A DNA stretch of 10,508 nt from UBA3792 sp946185305 (GCA_946185305.1 CAMHJE010000078.1:1-10508), one strand, 5' to 3'; shown: positions 1-5,645, numbered from the stretch's first letter. Made by a program: numbers and translations. Notes: generated from the letters alone by a model not told the origin.

Positions 1-273
1 CCGTTTGCGGATGATGTCGTAAAGCGCATGACCGTGTTTGCGTGGGTGCTGGTCGGCGGCGCGGTCGTAACGAGCGTTGCCGAGGCCGCGGCGAACGCCG
101 TGATGCAGCGCAGCCTTGACCTGTCCTTTGCGCTGAACCCGGCGGGCATGGATACCGGCTTCGAGCTGTCGTTCAGCTTCGCTCCGATCCTGATTGCGCT
201 GATCGTCCTGTTCCTCACCATCATCTTCCGCTATGGCGCACAGCTCCAGAAGGAAGCCGACGAAACGCTGTGA
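1..273 (+). CDS. DUF2975 family membrane protein, C-terminal part (5' end outside window)
   Basis: The reading frame is open from base 1 to the TGA at 271-273, giving 90 residues without a start; the ATG at 28 is internal, since in-frame residues PFADDVVKR precede it. Two hydrophobic segments are visible, one at about residues 10-33 and one at about 60-77, followed by a cytoplasmic-looking tail FRYGAQLQKEADETL. This topology and tail match the C-terminal half of DUF2975 proteins, small integral membrane proteins of unknown function usually about 150 residues long. In Bacillota they are very often followed directly by a short YozG-like XRE regulator, as here: the next ATG is 8 bases after the stop and its GAGG ribosome binding site overlaps the stop codon, indicating coupled translation. 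The molecular role is unknown; an accessory membrane partner of the regulator is an inference from gene pairing. Confidence 0.8.
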   Translation, partial: PFADDVVKRMTVFAWVLVGGAVVTSVAEAAANAVMQRSLDLSFALNPAGMDTGFELSFSFAPILIALIVLFLTIIFRYGAQLQKEADETL

Positions 274-281
274 GGTGAACC

Positions 282-503
282 ATGGGCAGAATTATCTTGC
301 GGCTCGACCGGGTCATGGCGGACCGGAAAATGAGCCTCAACGAGCTTTCCGAAAAGGTCGGCGTGGCGAACGTCAACCTCTCGAAGCTGAAAAACGGCCA
401 TATCAGCGCGATCCGTTTCTCTACGCTGATCGCGATTTGCGAAGCTCTGCATTGTCAGCCCGGCGACCTTCTCGAATACGCGCCGGATGAAGCGACAAAT
501 TGA
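282..503 (+). CDS. Small XRE-family (YozG-like) transcriptional regulator
   Basis: This 73-residue protein is almost entirely one helix-turn-helix domain. It starts MGRIILRLDRVMADRKMS, then LNELSEKVGVANVNLSKLKNG forms the HTH with the recognition helix around residues 29-38, and it ends with a helix containing the CQPGDLLEY motif that is typical of the YozG subgroup. It is a cytoplasmic DNA-binding protein, probably a dimeric repressor or activator. It lies 8 bases after the DUF2975 gene, and its ribosome binding site GAGGTGA at 272-278 overlaps that gene's stop codon, so the two are probably co-transcribed from a promoter upstream of the window. Autoregulation of this pair is likely by analogy only; no operator is visible. 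Family assignment is confident; target genes are unknown. Confidence 0.9.
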   Translation: MGRIILRLDRVMADRKMSLNELSEKVGVANVNLSKLKNGHISAIRFSTLIAICEALHCQPGDLLEYAPDEATN

Positions 504-515
504 ACCGCTTAAGAA

Positions 516-546
516 AGAGCCCTCCCGAAACATTCGAGAGGGCTCT
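516..546. terminator. Bidirectional intrinsic terminator between convergent genes
   Basis: A 9-bp perfect stem, AGAGCCCTC (516-524) with GAGGGCTCT (538-546), encloses a second small stem CGAA/TTCG. It lies 12 bases after the stop at 503 (+) and 12 bases before the stop at 559 (-). The - strand exit reads TTCTT, and the + strand exit is only moderately T-rich (TGTCTATT). Its position between convergent genes supports termination in both directions. Confidence 0.8.
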
Positions 547-558
547 TGTCTATTGGCT

Positions 559-1371
559 TTACCAATCCGAATCCCAGTCCGTGCTCCCGGAATCCCAGTT
601 GTCATAGTCCGAGGAGGACGAGGAATGGCTTTCCTGAATCGAATCCCACATCGAGGAATTCTTGAAATCGGAAACGCCCCAGTCGGAATCGAATGAATCA
701 CCGACATAGTAGTTGCCGTAATCGCCGTAGGGCGCGTCGCCCTCATACCAGCTGCCGACGCTCGTGTCATTGTAGGTATAGTACCAGTCGTTGCCGTAAT
801 GATACCATGTCAAACCGTCGTTGAACTGGTAGTAGCCGTCGTTGCGATGCTGGCAGCGCGAAACAAGGGCGGTCAGCAGCGAGAACGCCAGAAAGCCTGC
901 GACAAAGAGAAGCAGCGTCCGCTTGCTGCGTTTTGCGTTGGCTTCGCGCTTCTGCCGTTCGGCCTCCTGCTCCGGCGTCGGCTTGCCGTCCGGATAGATG
1001 CCGCGATTGTGACATTCTTCGAGCAGCTTGGCGAAGATCTCGCTGACGGCGTGCTCCTCGTCCGGTCCGCGATAGCGCACGGCACGGGAGCCGTCGGACT
1101 TGTTTTTATATACGACAAAGTCGTTGCCGTCCTGATAGATGCCGAATGCGCGGGGCTGACGGTAATCCTCCCCGATAAAGAAGCGCATCCTAAGAAGCGG
1201 CATACCGCGCTCGGCGCAGTACTCCTTCAACTCCGCAATCGTCTTGGGCAGAAAGACGGTACGTTCGGTATTTTCCACATAGTTCGGGTTCGGCGCGCCG
1301 CAGTACGGACAACGCTGATCGGTCGAGCTGATCGTGGAGTCGCAATATTGACATTTTCCGGTCGATGGCAT
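559..1371 (-). CDS. Zinc-ribbon single-pass membrane protein with Tyr/Trp/Asp/Ser-rich tail
   Basis: This 270-residue protein starts with a zinc ribbon: Cys7, Cys10, Cys21 and Cys24 (CQYC...CPYC) form a four-cysteine zinc site. A folded-looking domain follows at about 37-125, including RFFIGEDYRQPRAFGIYQDG and FVVYKNKSDGSRAVRYRG. A charged segment (about 133-151, many Arg, Lys and Glu) precedes one membrane helix at about 152-170. The last 100 residues are low complexity, rich in Tyr, Trp, Asp, Gly and Ser, with DSDW at the end. By the positive-inside rule the N-terminal ribbon is probably cytoplasmic and the tail outside. The ATG is supported by AAGGAG at 1382-1387, 10 bases upstream. It has its own promoter and is divergent from the XRE/zinc-ribbon operon. 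I do not recognise a functional family; a sensor, scaffold or envelope-associated role is speculation. Confidence 0.85.
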   Translation of the reverse strand: MPSTGKCQYCDSTISSTDQRCPYCGAPNPNYVENTERTVFLPKTIAELKEYCAERGMPLLRMRFFIGEDYRQPRAFGIYQDGNDFVVYKNKSDGSRAVRYRGPDEEHAVSEIFAKLLEECHNRGIYPDGKPTPEQEAERQKREANAKRSKRTLLLFVAGFLAFSLLTALVSRCQHRNDGYYQFNDGLTWYHYGNDWYYTYNDTSVGSWYEGDAPYGDYGNYYVGDSFDSDWGVSDFKNSSMWDSIQESHSSSSSDYDNWDSGSTDWDSDW

Positions 1372-1578
1372 GACGCAGAAGCTCCTTCTTGTATAGTGTA
1401 TGTAGCCTTAGTGTACCTTGGTTTCGCGCCAAAAGCAAGGTCTCGGACAAAAACTTTGCACTCAAATCCTTCGGCAAAACGGCGGCAAAACCGAGAAGCC
1501 GCGTTGAAAATGCAAGGGAGCGGCCTGTCGATTCATAAAAGATTCCCGCGAAAGTCATATTTGTGCCGCAATTCTATC
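1372..1578. other. Non-coding part of the divergent intergenic region
   Basis: Apart from the - strand promoter and ribosome binding site near its left end, this stretch shows no convincing gene. It contains a direct repeat CGGCAAAAC at 1472-1480 and 1483-1491, phased by 11 bp, which could be a regulator site but may be chance. Reading frames that cross it on either strand are shadows of the zinc-ribbon gene without start signals. Confidence 0.5.
1410..1438 (-). promoter_or_regulatory. Candidate sigma-A promoter for the zinc-ribbon gene at 559-1371
   Basis: Read on the - strand, TTGCTT (1433-1438) and TACACT (1410-1415) are separated by exactly 17 bases. This places transcription start about 32 bases upstream of the ATG, ahead of the AAGGAG site. 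The GNAT gene promoter at 5679-5707 has the same -35 hexamer and spacing. Confidence 0.5.
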
Positions 1579-1607
1579 TTGCGCGTTTTTGACGGAACCG
1601 TTATAAT
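1579..1607 (+). promoter_or_regulatory. Strong sigma-A-like promoter for the structured leader and XRE operon
   Basis: TTGCGC (1579-1584) and a perfect TATAAT (1602-1607) are separated by exactly 17 bases. Predicted transcription start is near 1614, leaving about 139 nt before the ATG at 1753. An internal TTGACG (1590-1595) is too close to the -10 to serve as its -35. Confidence 0.7.
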
Positions 1608-1613
1608 AGAAGC

Positions 1614-1743
1614 AGAAAGGGGACATTTGTGCCCCGCCGCCGCAGCGAACGCGCATTTTTTCTCTACTGCTGCGGATCTATGCGGTAGAGTTTGTATTTC
1701 GGCACTCTACCCATAATAGAATCCCCCGTTTTCGGGGCTTTTT
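1614..1743 (+). ncRNA. Candidate structured leader RNA or small RNA ending in a terminator
   Basis: From the predicted transcription start to the T-tract this roughly 130-nt segment is rich in pairing. Hairpin A: GGGG and CA (1619-1625, one bulged A) pair with TGCCCC (1630-1635). Helix B: CCGCAGC (1640-1646) with GCTGCGG (1669-1675). Helix C: GGTAGAGT (1684-1691) with ACTCTACC (1704-1711). An alternative helix pairs 1662-1670 with 1682-1690 over 9 bp and excludes B and C. The terminator hairpin follows. A promoter, structured RNA, terminator and then a weak ribosome binding site is the layout of an attenuator or riboswitch. A free small RNA with readthrough into the gene is equally possible. 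It does not show the conserved motifs I know for T-box, SRP, 6S or common riboswitch classes. Confidence 0.45.
1724..1743 (+). terminator. Compact intrinsic terminator just upstream of the XRE gene
   Basis: CCCCG (1724-1728), a TTTT loop, CGGGG (1733-1737), then C and five T. The stem is short but all G-C. It ends 9 bases before the ATG at 1753, and the GAGG ribosome binding site (1744-1747) starts directly after the T-tract. Termination here would prevent expression of the downstream operon from the promoter at 1579-1607, which suggests conditional readthrough. Confidence 0.65.
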
Positions 1744-1752
1744 GAGGTTTCC

Positions 1753-2367
1753 ATGGAAAGCGAGCGCATTCGCCAGATCGTTGCCGCGCGCCTGACGGCG
1801 TACCGGAAACGAGCCAATATGACACAAGCCGAGCTGGCTGAAAAAATCAATTATTCCGACAAGTCGGTATCCAAGTGGGAGAGGGGCGACGGTCTGCCCG
1901 ACCTGCTTGTGCTTTGCCGTCTTGCCGAGCTGTATGAAATCCCCGTCGATGAGTTCCTGCACGAGGGCATGCTGAAGCGGCCGGCGTCCGAGCGCCGCCG
2001 TCGGCATTGGCTGATCTCGCTGCTGTCGGTTGGGCTGGCCTTCCTTGTCGCCGCCGTCGTATACTATATTTTGACGGTTCTGCGCGTGCCGTATGCGTGG
2101 ATGTGCTTTGTGTGCGCGGTGCCGATCAGCGCGATCATTGCGGTCGTGTTCAGCCACATCTGGAGCGGGATTCTGCTGCAATGCGTGTCCGTCAGCGTAC
2201 TGGTGTGGTCGGTGGCAATCACCGTCTATCTGTTTTTGCGTCTGCTTGCGGGCGGAATCGTCGGCAACGGCCTGCTGTTTGCCCTCGCAGGCGGGATGCA
2301 GGTGCTTGTGCTGCTGTGGTATTTGCTGCAGCATTATCGAAAAAAGAGCGCAGAGAAAGGAAAGTGA
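1753..2367 (+). CDS. XRE-family regulator fused to four transmembrane helices
   Basis: The 204-residue product has an N-terminal helix-turn-helix at about residues 7-66: MTQAELAEKINYSDKSVSKWERG holds the two HTH helices, followed by the LPDLLVLCRLAELYEIPVDEF segment standard for this family. A basic stretch (RPASERRRR, 77-84) leads into four hydrophobic helices at about 86-110, 114-134, 139-164 and 170-193, with a Lys-rich cytoplasmic tail. It is therefore a membrane-tethered DNA-binding protein, a common design in Clostridia whose membrane part may sense a signal or bind a partner; the signal is unknown. The start ATG has only GAGG 5 bases upstream, placed right behind a terminator hairpin. 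The next gene starts 5 bases after its stop, so the two form an operon and the neighbour may be the membrane partner or target. Confidence 0.88.
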   Translation: MESERIRQIVAARLTAYRKRANMTQAELAEKINYSDKSVSKWERGDGLPDLLVLCRLAELYEIPVDEFLHEGMLKRPASERRRRHWLISLLSVGLAFLVAAVVYYILTVLRVPYAWMCFVCAVPISAIIAVVFSHIWSGILLQCVSVSVLVWSVAITVYLFLRLLAGGIVGNGLLFALAGGMQVLVLLWYLLQHYRKKSAEKGK

Positions 2368-2372
2368 TCACT

Positions 2373-2975
2373 ATGTTCTGTACCAATTGCGGACAGCCGC
2401 TGCCGGAGGGCGCTAAATTCTGCCCCGAATGCGGAACGCCGCTTGCCGTTCGTCCCTTAGTCGAAGAAGTCTTGCCCACGGAGGAAGCCCACGTGCCGGA
2501 GCCGGAAGCGTCGGCAGAAGAGCCGATTACGGAGCCGGAAGCGCCCGCGGCTGAACCCGAAGCGGCGCCGGAAGCCGAAGTGATCCCGACGGCGGAGGCC
2601 GGGCAGGTGTCCGAGCCGAAGGCCGCGCCGACGGCAGAAGTCGTTTCGATCGCGGAGGAACCGCCGAAGGGACTGCACTTTACGGCGGCGGTGGCGCTGA
2701 TCCTCACGGCGATTTCGTTTACCTGCGGCGCACTGTCGCTGCTCGGCTTGATGATCGGAATGGTCGCCGGTATGGTGATCCTGTTCGCCTTTTTGACCGC
2801 GCTGCTGACGCCGCTGTCGTTCGGCTTCGGCATTGCGGCCTTCATCATCGGCTTGAAACGGAAGCACACTGCGACATGGGTGATCGGTTTGATCTCCGCG
2901 CTGCTCGCCGTAGTGCAGCTGGTTGTCGGTGTGATAGCCTTGATTTGCGGCGTCGTCTATCTGGTTGCCGTGTAA
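2373..2975 (+). CDS. Zinc-ribbon membrane protein with acidic Pro/Glu/Ala linker
   Basis: The 200-residue protein begins MFCTNCGQPLPEGAKFCPECG, a zinc ribbon with Cys3, Cys6, Cys17 and Cys20, of the type placed in front of many Bacillota membrane proteins. Residues about 28-99 form a disordered acidic linker rich in Pro, Glu and Ala with repeated EPEA motifs. Residues about 104-198 are strongly hydrophobic: a helical block at 104-160, a short basic loop LKRKH at 161-165, and a last block at 168-198, giving probably four membrane helices, resembling DUF4190-like proteins. I chose the ATG at 2373 because the zinc ribbon starts there and AAAGGA lies about 12 bases upstream inside the end of the previous gene; the frame continues upstream but only as a shadow of that gene. 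Function is unknown; co-expression with the membrane XRE regulator is very likely. Confidence 0.87.
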   Translation: MFCTNCGQPLPEGAKFCPECGTPLAVRPLVEEVLPTEEAHVPEPEASAEEPITEPEAPAAEPEAAPEAEVIPTAEAGQVSEPKAAPTAEVVSIAEEPPKGLHFTAAVALILTAISFTCGALSLLGLMIGMVAGMVILFAFLTALLTPLSFGFGIAAFIIGLKRKHTATWVIGLISALLAVVQLVVGVIALICGVVYLVAV

Positions 2976-2993
2976 CCCCGTATTTTGTACAGT

Positions 2994-3025
2994 AAAGCCC
3001 CGCTGTTTTTCGGCAGCGGGGCTTT
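2994..3025. terminator. Intrinsic terminator, strong on + strand, possibly bidirectional
   Basis: A perfect 12-bp stem AAAGCCCCGCTG (2994-3005) with CAGCGGGGCTTT (3014-3025) and an 8-base loop, ending in four T on the + strand. It follows the stop at 2975 and sits 15 bases before the convergent stop at 3041. On the - strand the exit has only TTT then ACTG, so termination in that direction is weaker. Confidence 0.88.
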
Positions 3026-3040
3026 TATCATGTATGCCGT

Positions 3041-4510
3041 TTATTTTCTCTTGCGCAGGGCAAGCACAACAATGATCCCAATGATCACGGCAAACGCGAC
3101 GGCGCCGATGATCACATACGGTGTCGGGAACGCGGCTCCGGCTTCGGCCGGCACAGCCGCGGGCGCTTCGGTGGGCGCCTCTGTCGGAACGACGGTGAGC
3201 GCCGCGGTGGGCACGGGGGTCGGTGTCGGCGTCGGGGTCGGTGTCGGCTCCGGCGTGGATGTCGGCGTCGGGGTTGGCGTCGGGGTTGGCGTCGGCTCCG
3301 GCGTGGGCGACGGCGTCGGTGGGACATAGTCGCTCAGACATTCGGGCGGGATGTTTTCCAAAAAATCGTTCTTGTTCACGTCCTCGCCGACTGTGCTGAA
3401 TGCAAGACCGTATTCGCTCGCTTTATAGCGATCCTTGCGGATGCCGTTGATCTGCCCGGTCTCGTTCTTGTCCCACAGGATCATGCCCTGCACGGACAGC
3501 TCGCGCGCGGTTTTGCCGCCGTGGTTCGGCAGCGGCGTGTCCACATCGATCAGGATCTGGTTTTCCGGGTACATGTGGAAATACAGCTTTTTCACCTGCC
3601 AAACACCGAATTCCTCGGCGGAGGCAGGGAACTGCTCGGGGTCCGAAGCGGCGGCGACCGCCTGCTGCGTGATCTCGGCGGTCAGCTTGTGTGAGCCGTC
3701 CCCGAAATCGCCGTCGTTGATGTCGTGTGTGATCACGACCTCCGGCTTTACGCGCCGAATCTGTCGGACAAGCATTTCCACCGGATCGCGCGGATCCTGC
3801 TCGATCCACGCCTTGACAAAGGAGTTATAGGTCACTGTGTGAAGGCCTGCGAACTCGAAGAACGTTTTGAAATGCGTCAAGCCCTGCAGATAGGAGCCGG
3901 GCGAGCTTTTGCGCTGCCGCCCGATGGTATCGCATCCGATATCGACGACCTGGATGTGATAGCCGCGCTCGGTATACGGCGGGATAACAGCGGCGAACAC
4001 CAGTACGTCGTCGTTGCCATGCGTTTCGACCAGCATGATGTCGGCCTTATCGTATGGCTCCTCCCAAACGATAGCTTTCGACTGTACCTGCCTTTCGTTA
4101 TAAGCGAACAGCTCCGCCATGGCGCCGCTGCCCTCCAGTACCGTCATGCGGATTTCCGAAACGCCTTCCTCGGGGAATACGGTCAGAAAGCGGATCACGT
4201 TGGCGTATTCGCGGGAAGCGACCACCTCACCCGCGTCGTTGAGCTGCTCGACGAGCGCCTTTTGCGGAATGTAGCGCCATTCCCAGTACAGCGCCGCCAC
4301 GGGATTCTTTTCGGTCCATTGTACGCGGAACCAGTCGCCCGCGTTGAACGTGACCGTCGTGGAATACGTGTTGTCGGTCAGATATTTCATCACGGGGTTG
4401 TCCGCATGAATCTCAATCGTACAGTTTTTGTTGATATTGCTGTCGGCAAACACCGCTGCGGGCGTCAGCAGCAGAAGCGCCGCAAGCAGCAGCAAACCCA
4501 ATCGTTTCAT
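3041..4510 (-). CDS. Secreted, membrane-anchored PIG-L/LmbE-family deacetylase-like protein
   Basis: The 489-residue product has a signal peptide (residues 1-22, cleavage near VFA/DS), an N-terminal beta-type region (about 25-150), and a PIG-L-like domain (about 155-375). PIG-L enzymes are zinc-dependent deacetylases of N-acetylglucosamine-type groups. The family motif HPDDE appears here as HGNDD (His164, Asn166, Asp167), and the second motif as THDINDGDFGDGSH, with His262, Asp263 and the zinc-ligand-like His274. The zinc ligands thus look kept, while the Asp that acts as general base in MshB-type enzymes is Asn166. Residues 397-435 are a Pro-Thr linker, and 464-485 form a C-terminal helix ending in RKRK, so the enzyme is probably displayed outside the membrane; no LPXTG motif is present. 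It lies 25 bases after the 73-residue gene. GGAGG is present 14 bases upstream of the ATG, a long spacing. The substrate, perhaps a cell-wall or surface glycan, is inferred. Confidence 0.87.
   Translation of the reverse strand: MKRLGLLLLAALLLLTPAAVFADSNINKNCTIEIHADNPVMKYLTDNTYSTTVTFNAGDWFRVQWTEKNPVAALYWEWRYIPQKALVEQLNDAGEVVASREYANVIRFLTVFPEEGVSEIRMTVLEGSGAMAELFAYNERQVQSKAIVWEEPYDKADIMLVETHGNDDVLVFAAVIPPYTERGYHIQVVDIGCDTIGRQRKSSPGSYLQGLTHFKTFFEFAGLHTVTYNSFVKAWIEQDPRDPVEMLVRQIRRVKPEVVITHDINDGDFGDGSHKLTAEITQQAVAAASDPEQFPASAEEFGVWQVKKLYFHMYPENQILIDVDTPLPNHGGKTARELSVQGMILWDKNETGQINGIRKDRYKASEYGLAFSTVGEDVNKNDFLENIPPECLSDYVPPTPSPTPEPTPTPTPTPTPTSTPEPTPTPTPTPTPVPTAALTVVPTEAPTEAPAAVPAEAGAAFPTPYVIIGAVAFAVIIGIIVVLALRKRK
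3206..3322 (-). repeat. Pro-Thr repeat-coding segment of the deacetylase linker
   Basis: This DNA encodes residues 397-435 of the deacetylase, almost only Pro and Thr. A 16-residue unit occurs twice in tandem (residues 402-417 and 418-433), visible as a 48-bp period: GTCGGCTCCGGCGTG at 3243-3257 recurs at 3291-3305. It is an extended spacer between the enzyme domain and the membrane anchor and is prone to length change by slippage. Confidence 0.8.
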
Positions 4511-4535
4511 GGCCTGTCGTTCGTCCTCCGCATCG

Positions 4536-4757
4536 TCAGATCTTTTCCACCGGCTTGGCGGTATCGGCCTGCGCCTGCTCCGCTTCGGTCACAACCGGAT
4601 CCGCGGGCTGCGCGTTCTTCTCCTCTTTATCGACCCATTCGGTGGCCGCGTCTACGCCGGTCTTCACGGTTTTCAGAAGCGTTTTGCCGAAATCCTTGCC
4701 GAGCGTTGCAAAGTCCTTGCCGACCTTTTTCCAGTTATTTTTCAGTCCGTCCTCCAT
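4536..4757 (-). CDS. Small amphipathic helical protein of unknown function
   Basis: The 73-residue protein has a Lys-rich helical N-terminal part (MEDGLKNNWKKVGKDF then ATLGKDFGKTLLKTVKTG), in which GKDF recurs at residues 13-16 and 20-23 and hydrophobic residues repeat in an amphipathic pattern. A segment AATEWVDKEEK follows, then an Ala, Glu and Pro-rich tail. It has no signal peptide, membrane helix or cysteine. I recall similar short Lys/Gly/Phe helical proteins as conserved hypotheticals in Clostridia but cannot name a family. The ATG is very well supported: a perfect AAGGAGG at 4766-4772 lies 8 bases upstream, and a 17-bp-spaced promoter lies behind it. The deacetylase gene starts 25 bases downstream, so they are probably one operon. 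Peripheral membrane binding through the helix is an inference. Confidence 0.82.
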   Translation of the reverse strand: MEDGLKNNWKKVGKDFATLGKDFGKTLLKTVKTGVDAATEWVDKEEKNAQPADPVVTEAEQAQADTAKPVEKI

Positions 4758-4786
4758 GTGTCCGTCCTCCTTCTTTTTTCCTATTC

Positions 4787-4815
4787 AGTATAGCGGAAAC
4801 AGGACCGTTTCACAA
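4787..4815 (-). promoter_or_regulatory. Candidate promoter for the small protein and deacetylase operon
   Basis: On the - strand TTGTGA (4810-4815) and TATACT (4787-4792) are 17 bases apart, in the 69-base gap behind the acetyltransferase stop codon. Transcription would start about 22 bases upstream of the ATG at 4757. No terminator is visible between the acetyltransferase gene and this operon, so readthrough from upstream is also possible. Confidence 0.6.
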
Positions 4816-4826
4816 GCCCCGAAATC

Positions 4827-5639
4827 CTATTTTCCGCTTTCGTCGAATGTGATTCGGCTGAACCGCGCTTTCGGCTCGAAGCCGAGCGAGCGATAAACGC
4901 GATTCGCCGTTTCGTTTTCGCATTCGGCGTAGAGCATCGGCGTCCGTCCCTCGGCCAGTATCGTTCGGCAAATGTCCGACAGCAGCGCGCTCGCATAGCC
5001 GTGCCGCCGCAGCGAAGGCTTTGTTACGACCGTGTGCAGATCGGAATAGCGCGTGCCGACATCCGCTCGCTTGGCAATCGCGGCCAAGGCGCCGTCCGGC
5101 GTGAGCCACGCGCGGGAGGCGTCGCTTTCGGCAAACGCTTCGCCCATCCGCCGCGCTTCGGCGGGCGGAATCGGCGAGCCGTCGTCGTGTGTGAACAGGC
5201 CGATCAGCTCCCCGGCGTCCTCTGCCGAAACCGCCCGGCCCGGCACCGCGTGTCCCGCCGCTTCGTGCGGGAACAGCGCGCGCATCCGGTAGACCTCGAT
5301 CTGCCGCCGCGAAACCGGCTCGTCGGAAAAGACAAGCGGCAAAAGCCGCGCAAGCCGGTTCTTTACGATCACCGACGGCAGATACCCGTGCGCTTTTTGC
5401 GAGCTAAGCACCTCCAAAAGCTCCCCGAGCCGCTCGTCGGAAATATCGTTCGCCGTCCAGATCCATGCGGGCTCGGACGGCTCCTCCTGCACATACAGAC
5501 ATTCCCTGCCGTCCGACAGCACCAGCGGCAGGCCGTGCTCCAGCAACCGGTACAGCCGCACGAACGCCAGCTCGTCGCCGCGCGGAATCGGGGCGTCCAT
5601 CAGCGCGTGCGCCCGCGTCCATAGCCGGATACTGCCCAT
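4827..5639 (-). CDS. GNAT-family N-acetyltransferase
   Basis: The 270-residue protein carries a C-terminal GNAT domain at about residues 130-265, which transfers the acetyl group of acetyl-CoA to an amine. The acetyl-CoA pyrophosphate-binding motif is VVTKPSLRRHGYASALL (RRHGYA at 211-216, fitting R/Q-x-x-G-x-G/A), followed by the usual AECENETANRVYRSLGF (about 238-254). The first 125 residues form a separate N-terminal domain, as in two-domain GNATs of Bacillota; its role is unknown. The start is the ATG at 5637-5639: AAGGAGG (5646-5652) lies 6 bases upstream. An in-frame TTG at 5660 lies upstream of that site and is not credible. The gene has its own promoter and is divergent from the ABC operon. 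The substrate cannot be read from the sequence; antibiotic resistance should not be assumed. Confidence 0.9.
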   Translation of the reverse strand: MGSIRLWTRAHALMDAPIPRGDELAFVRLYRLLEHGLPLVLSDGRECLYVQEEPSEPAWIWTANDISDERLGELLEVLSSQKAHGYLPSVIVKNRLARLLPLVFSDEPVSRRQIEVYRMRALFPHEAAGHAVPGRAVSAEDAGELIGLFTHDDGSPIPPAEARRMGEAFAESDASRAWLTPDGALAAIAKRADVGTRYSDLHTVVTKPSLRRHGYASALLSDICRTILAEGRTPMLYAECENETANRVYRSLGFEPKARFSRITFDESGK

Positions 5640-5645
5640 AGCCTG

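Noticed and set aside
799..1716. 305-codon + strand frame over the zinc-ribbon gene and the intergenic region
   Set aside because: It is antisense to a gene with zinc-ribbon motif, promoter and ribosome binding site, and it runs through the + promoter and the structured leader. No start signal or recognisable domain.
1614..1743. Identification of the leader as 6S RNA, SRP RNA or a T-box
   Set aside because: There is no closing 5'-3' long helix with central bulge as in 6S, no GGAAG-type SRP apical motif, and no T-box TGGNACCGCG sequence.
2457..3341. Long - strand frame rich in Asp, Ala and Arg
   Set aside because: It runs antisense to the zinc-ribbon gene, across its terminator, and out of frame through the deacetylase linker repeats. 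Its composition is a by-product of the Pro-Thr and Pro-Glu coding repeats, and it has no ribosome binding site.
3725..4852. Long + strand frame opposite the deacetylase and small-protein genes
   Set aside because: It spans two genes and a promoter on the other strand, has Arg-rich shadow composition, and no ribosome binding site.
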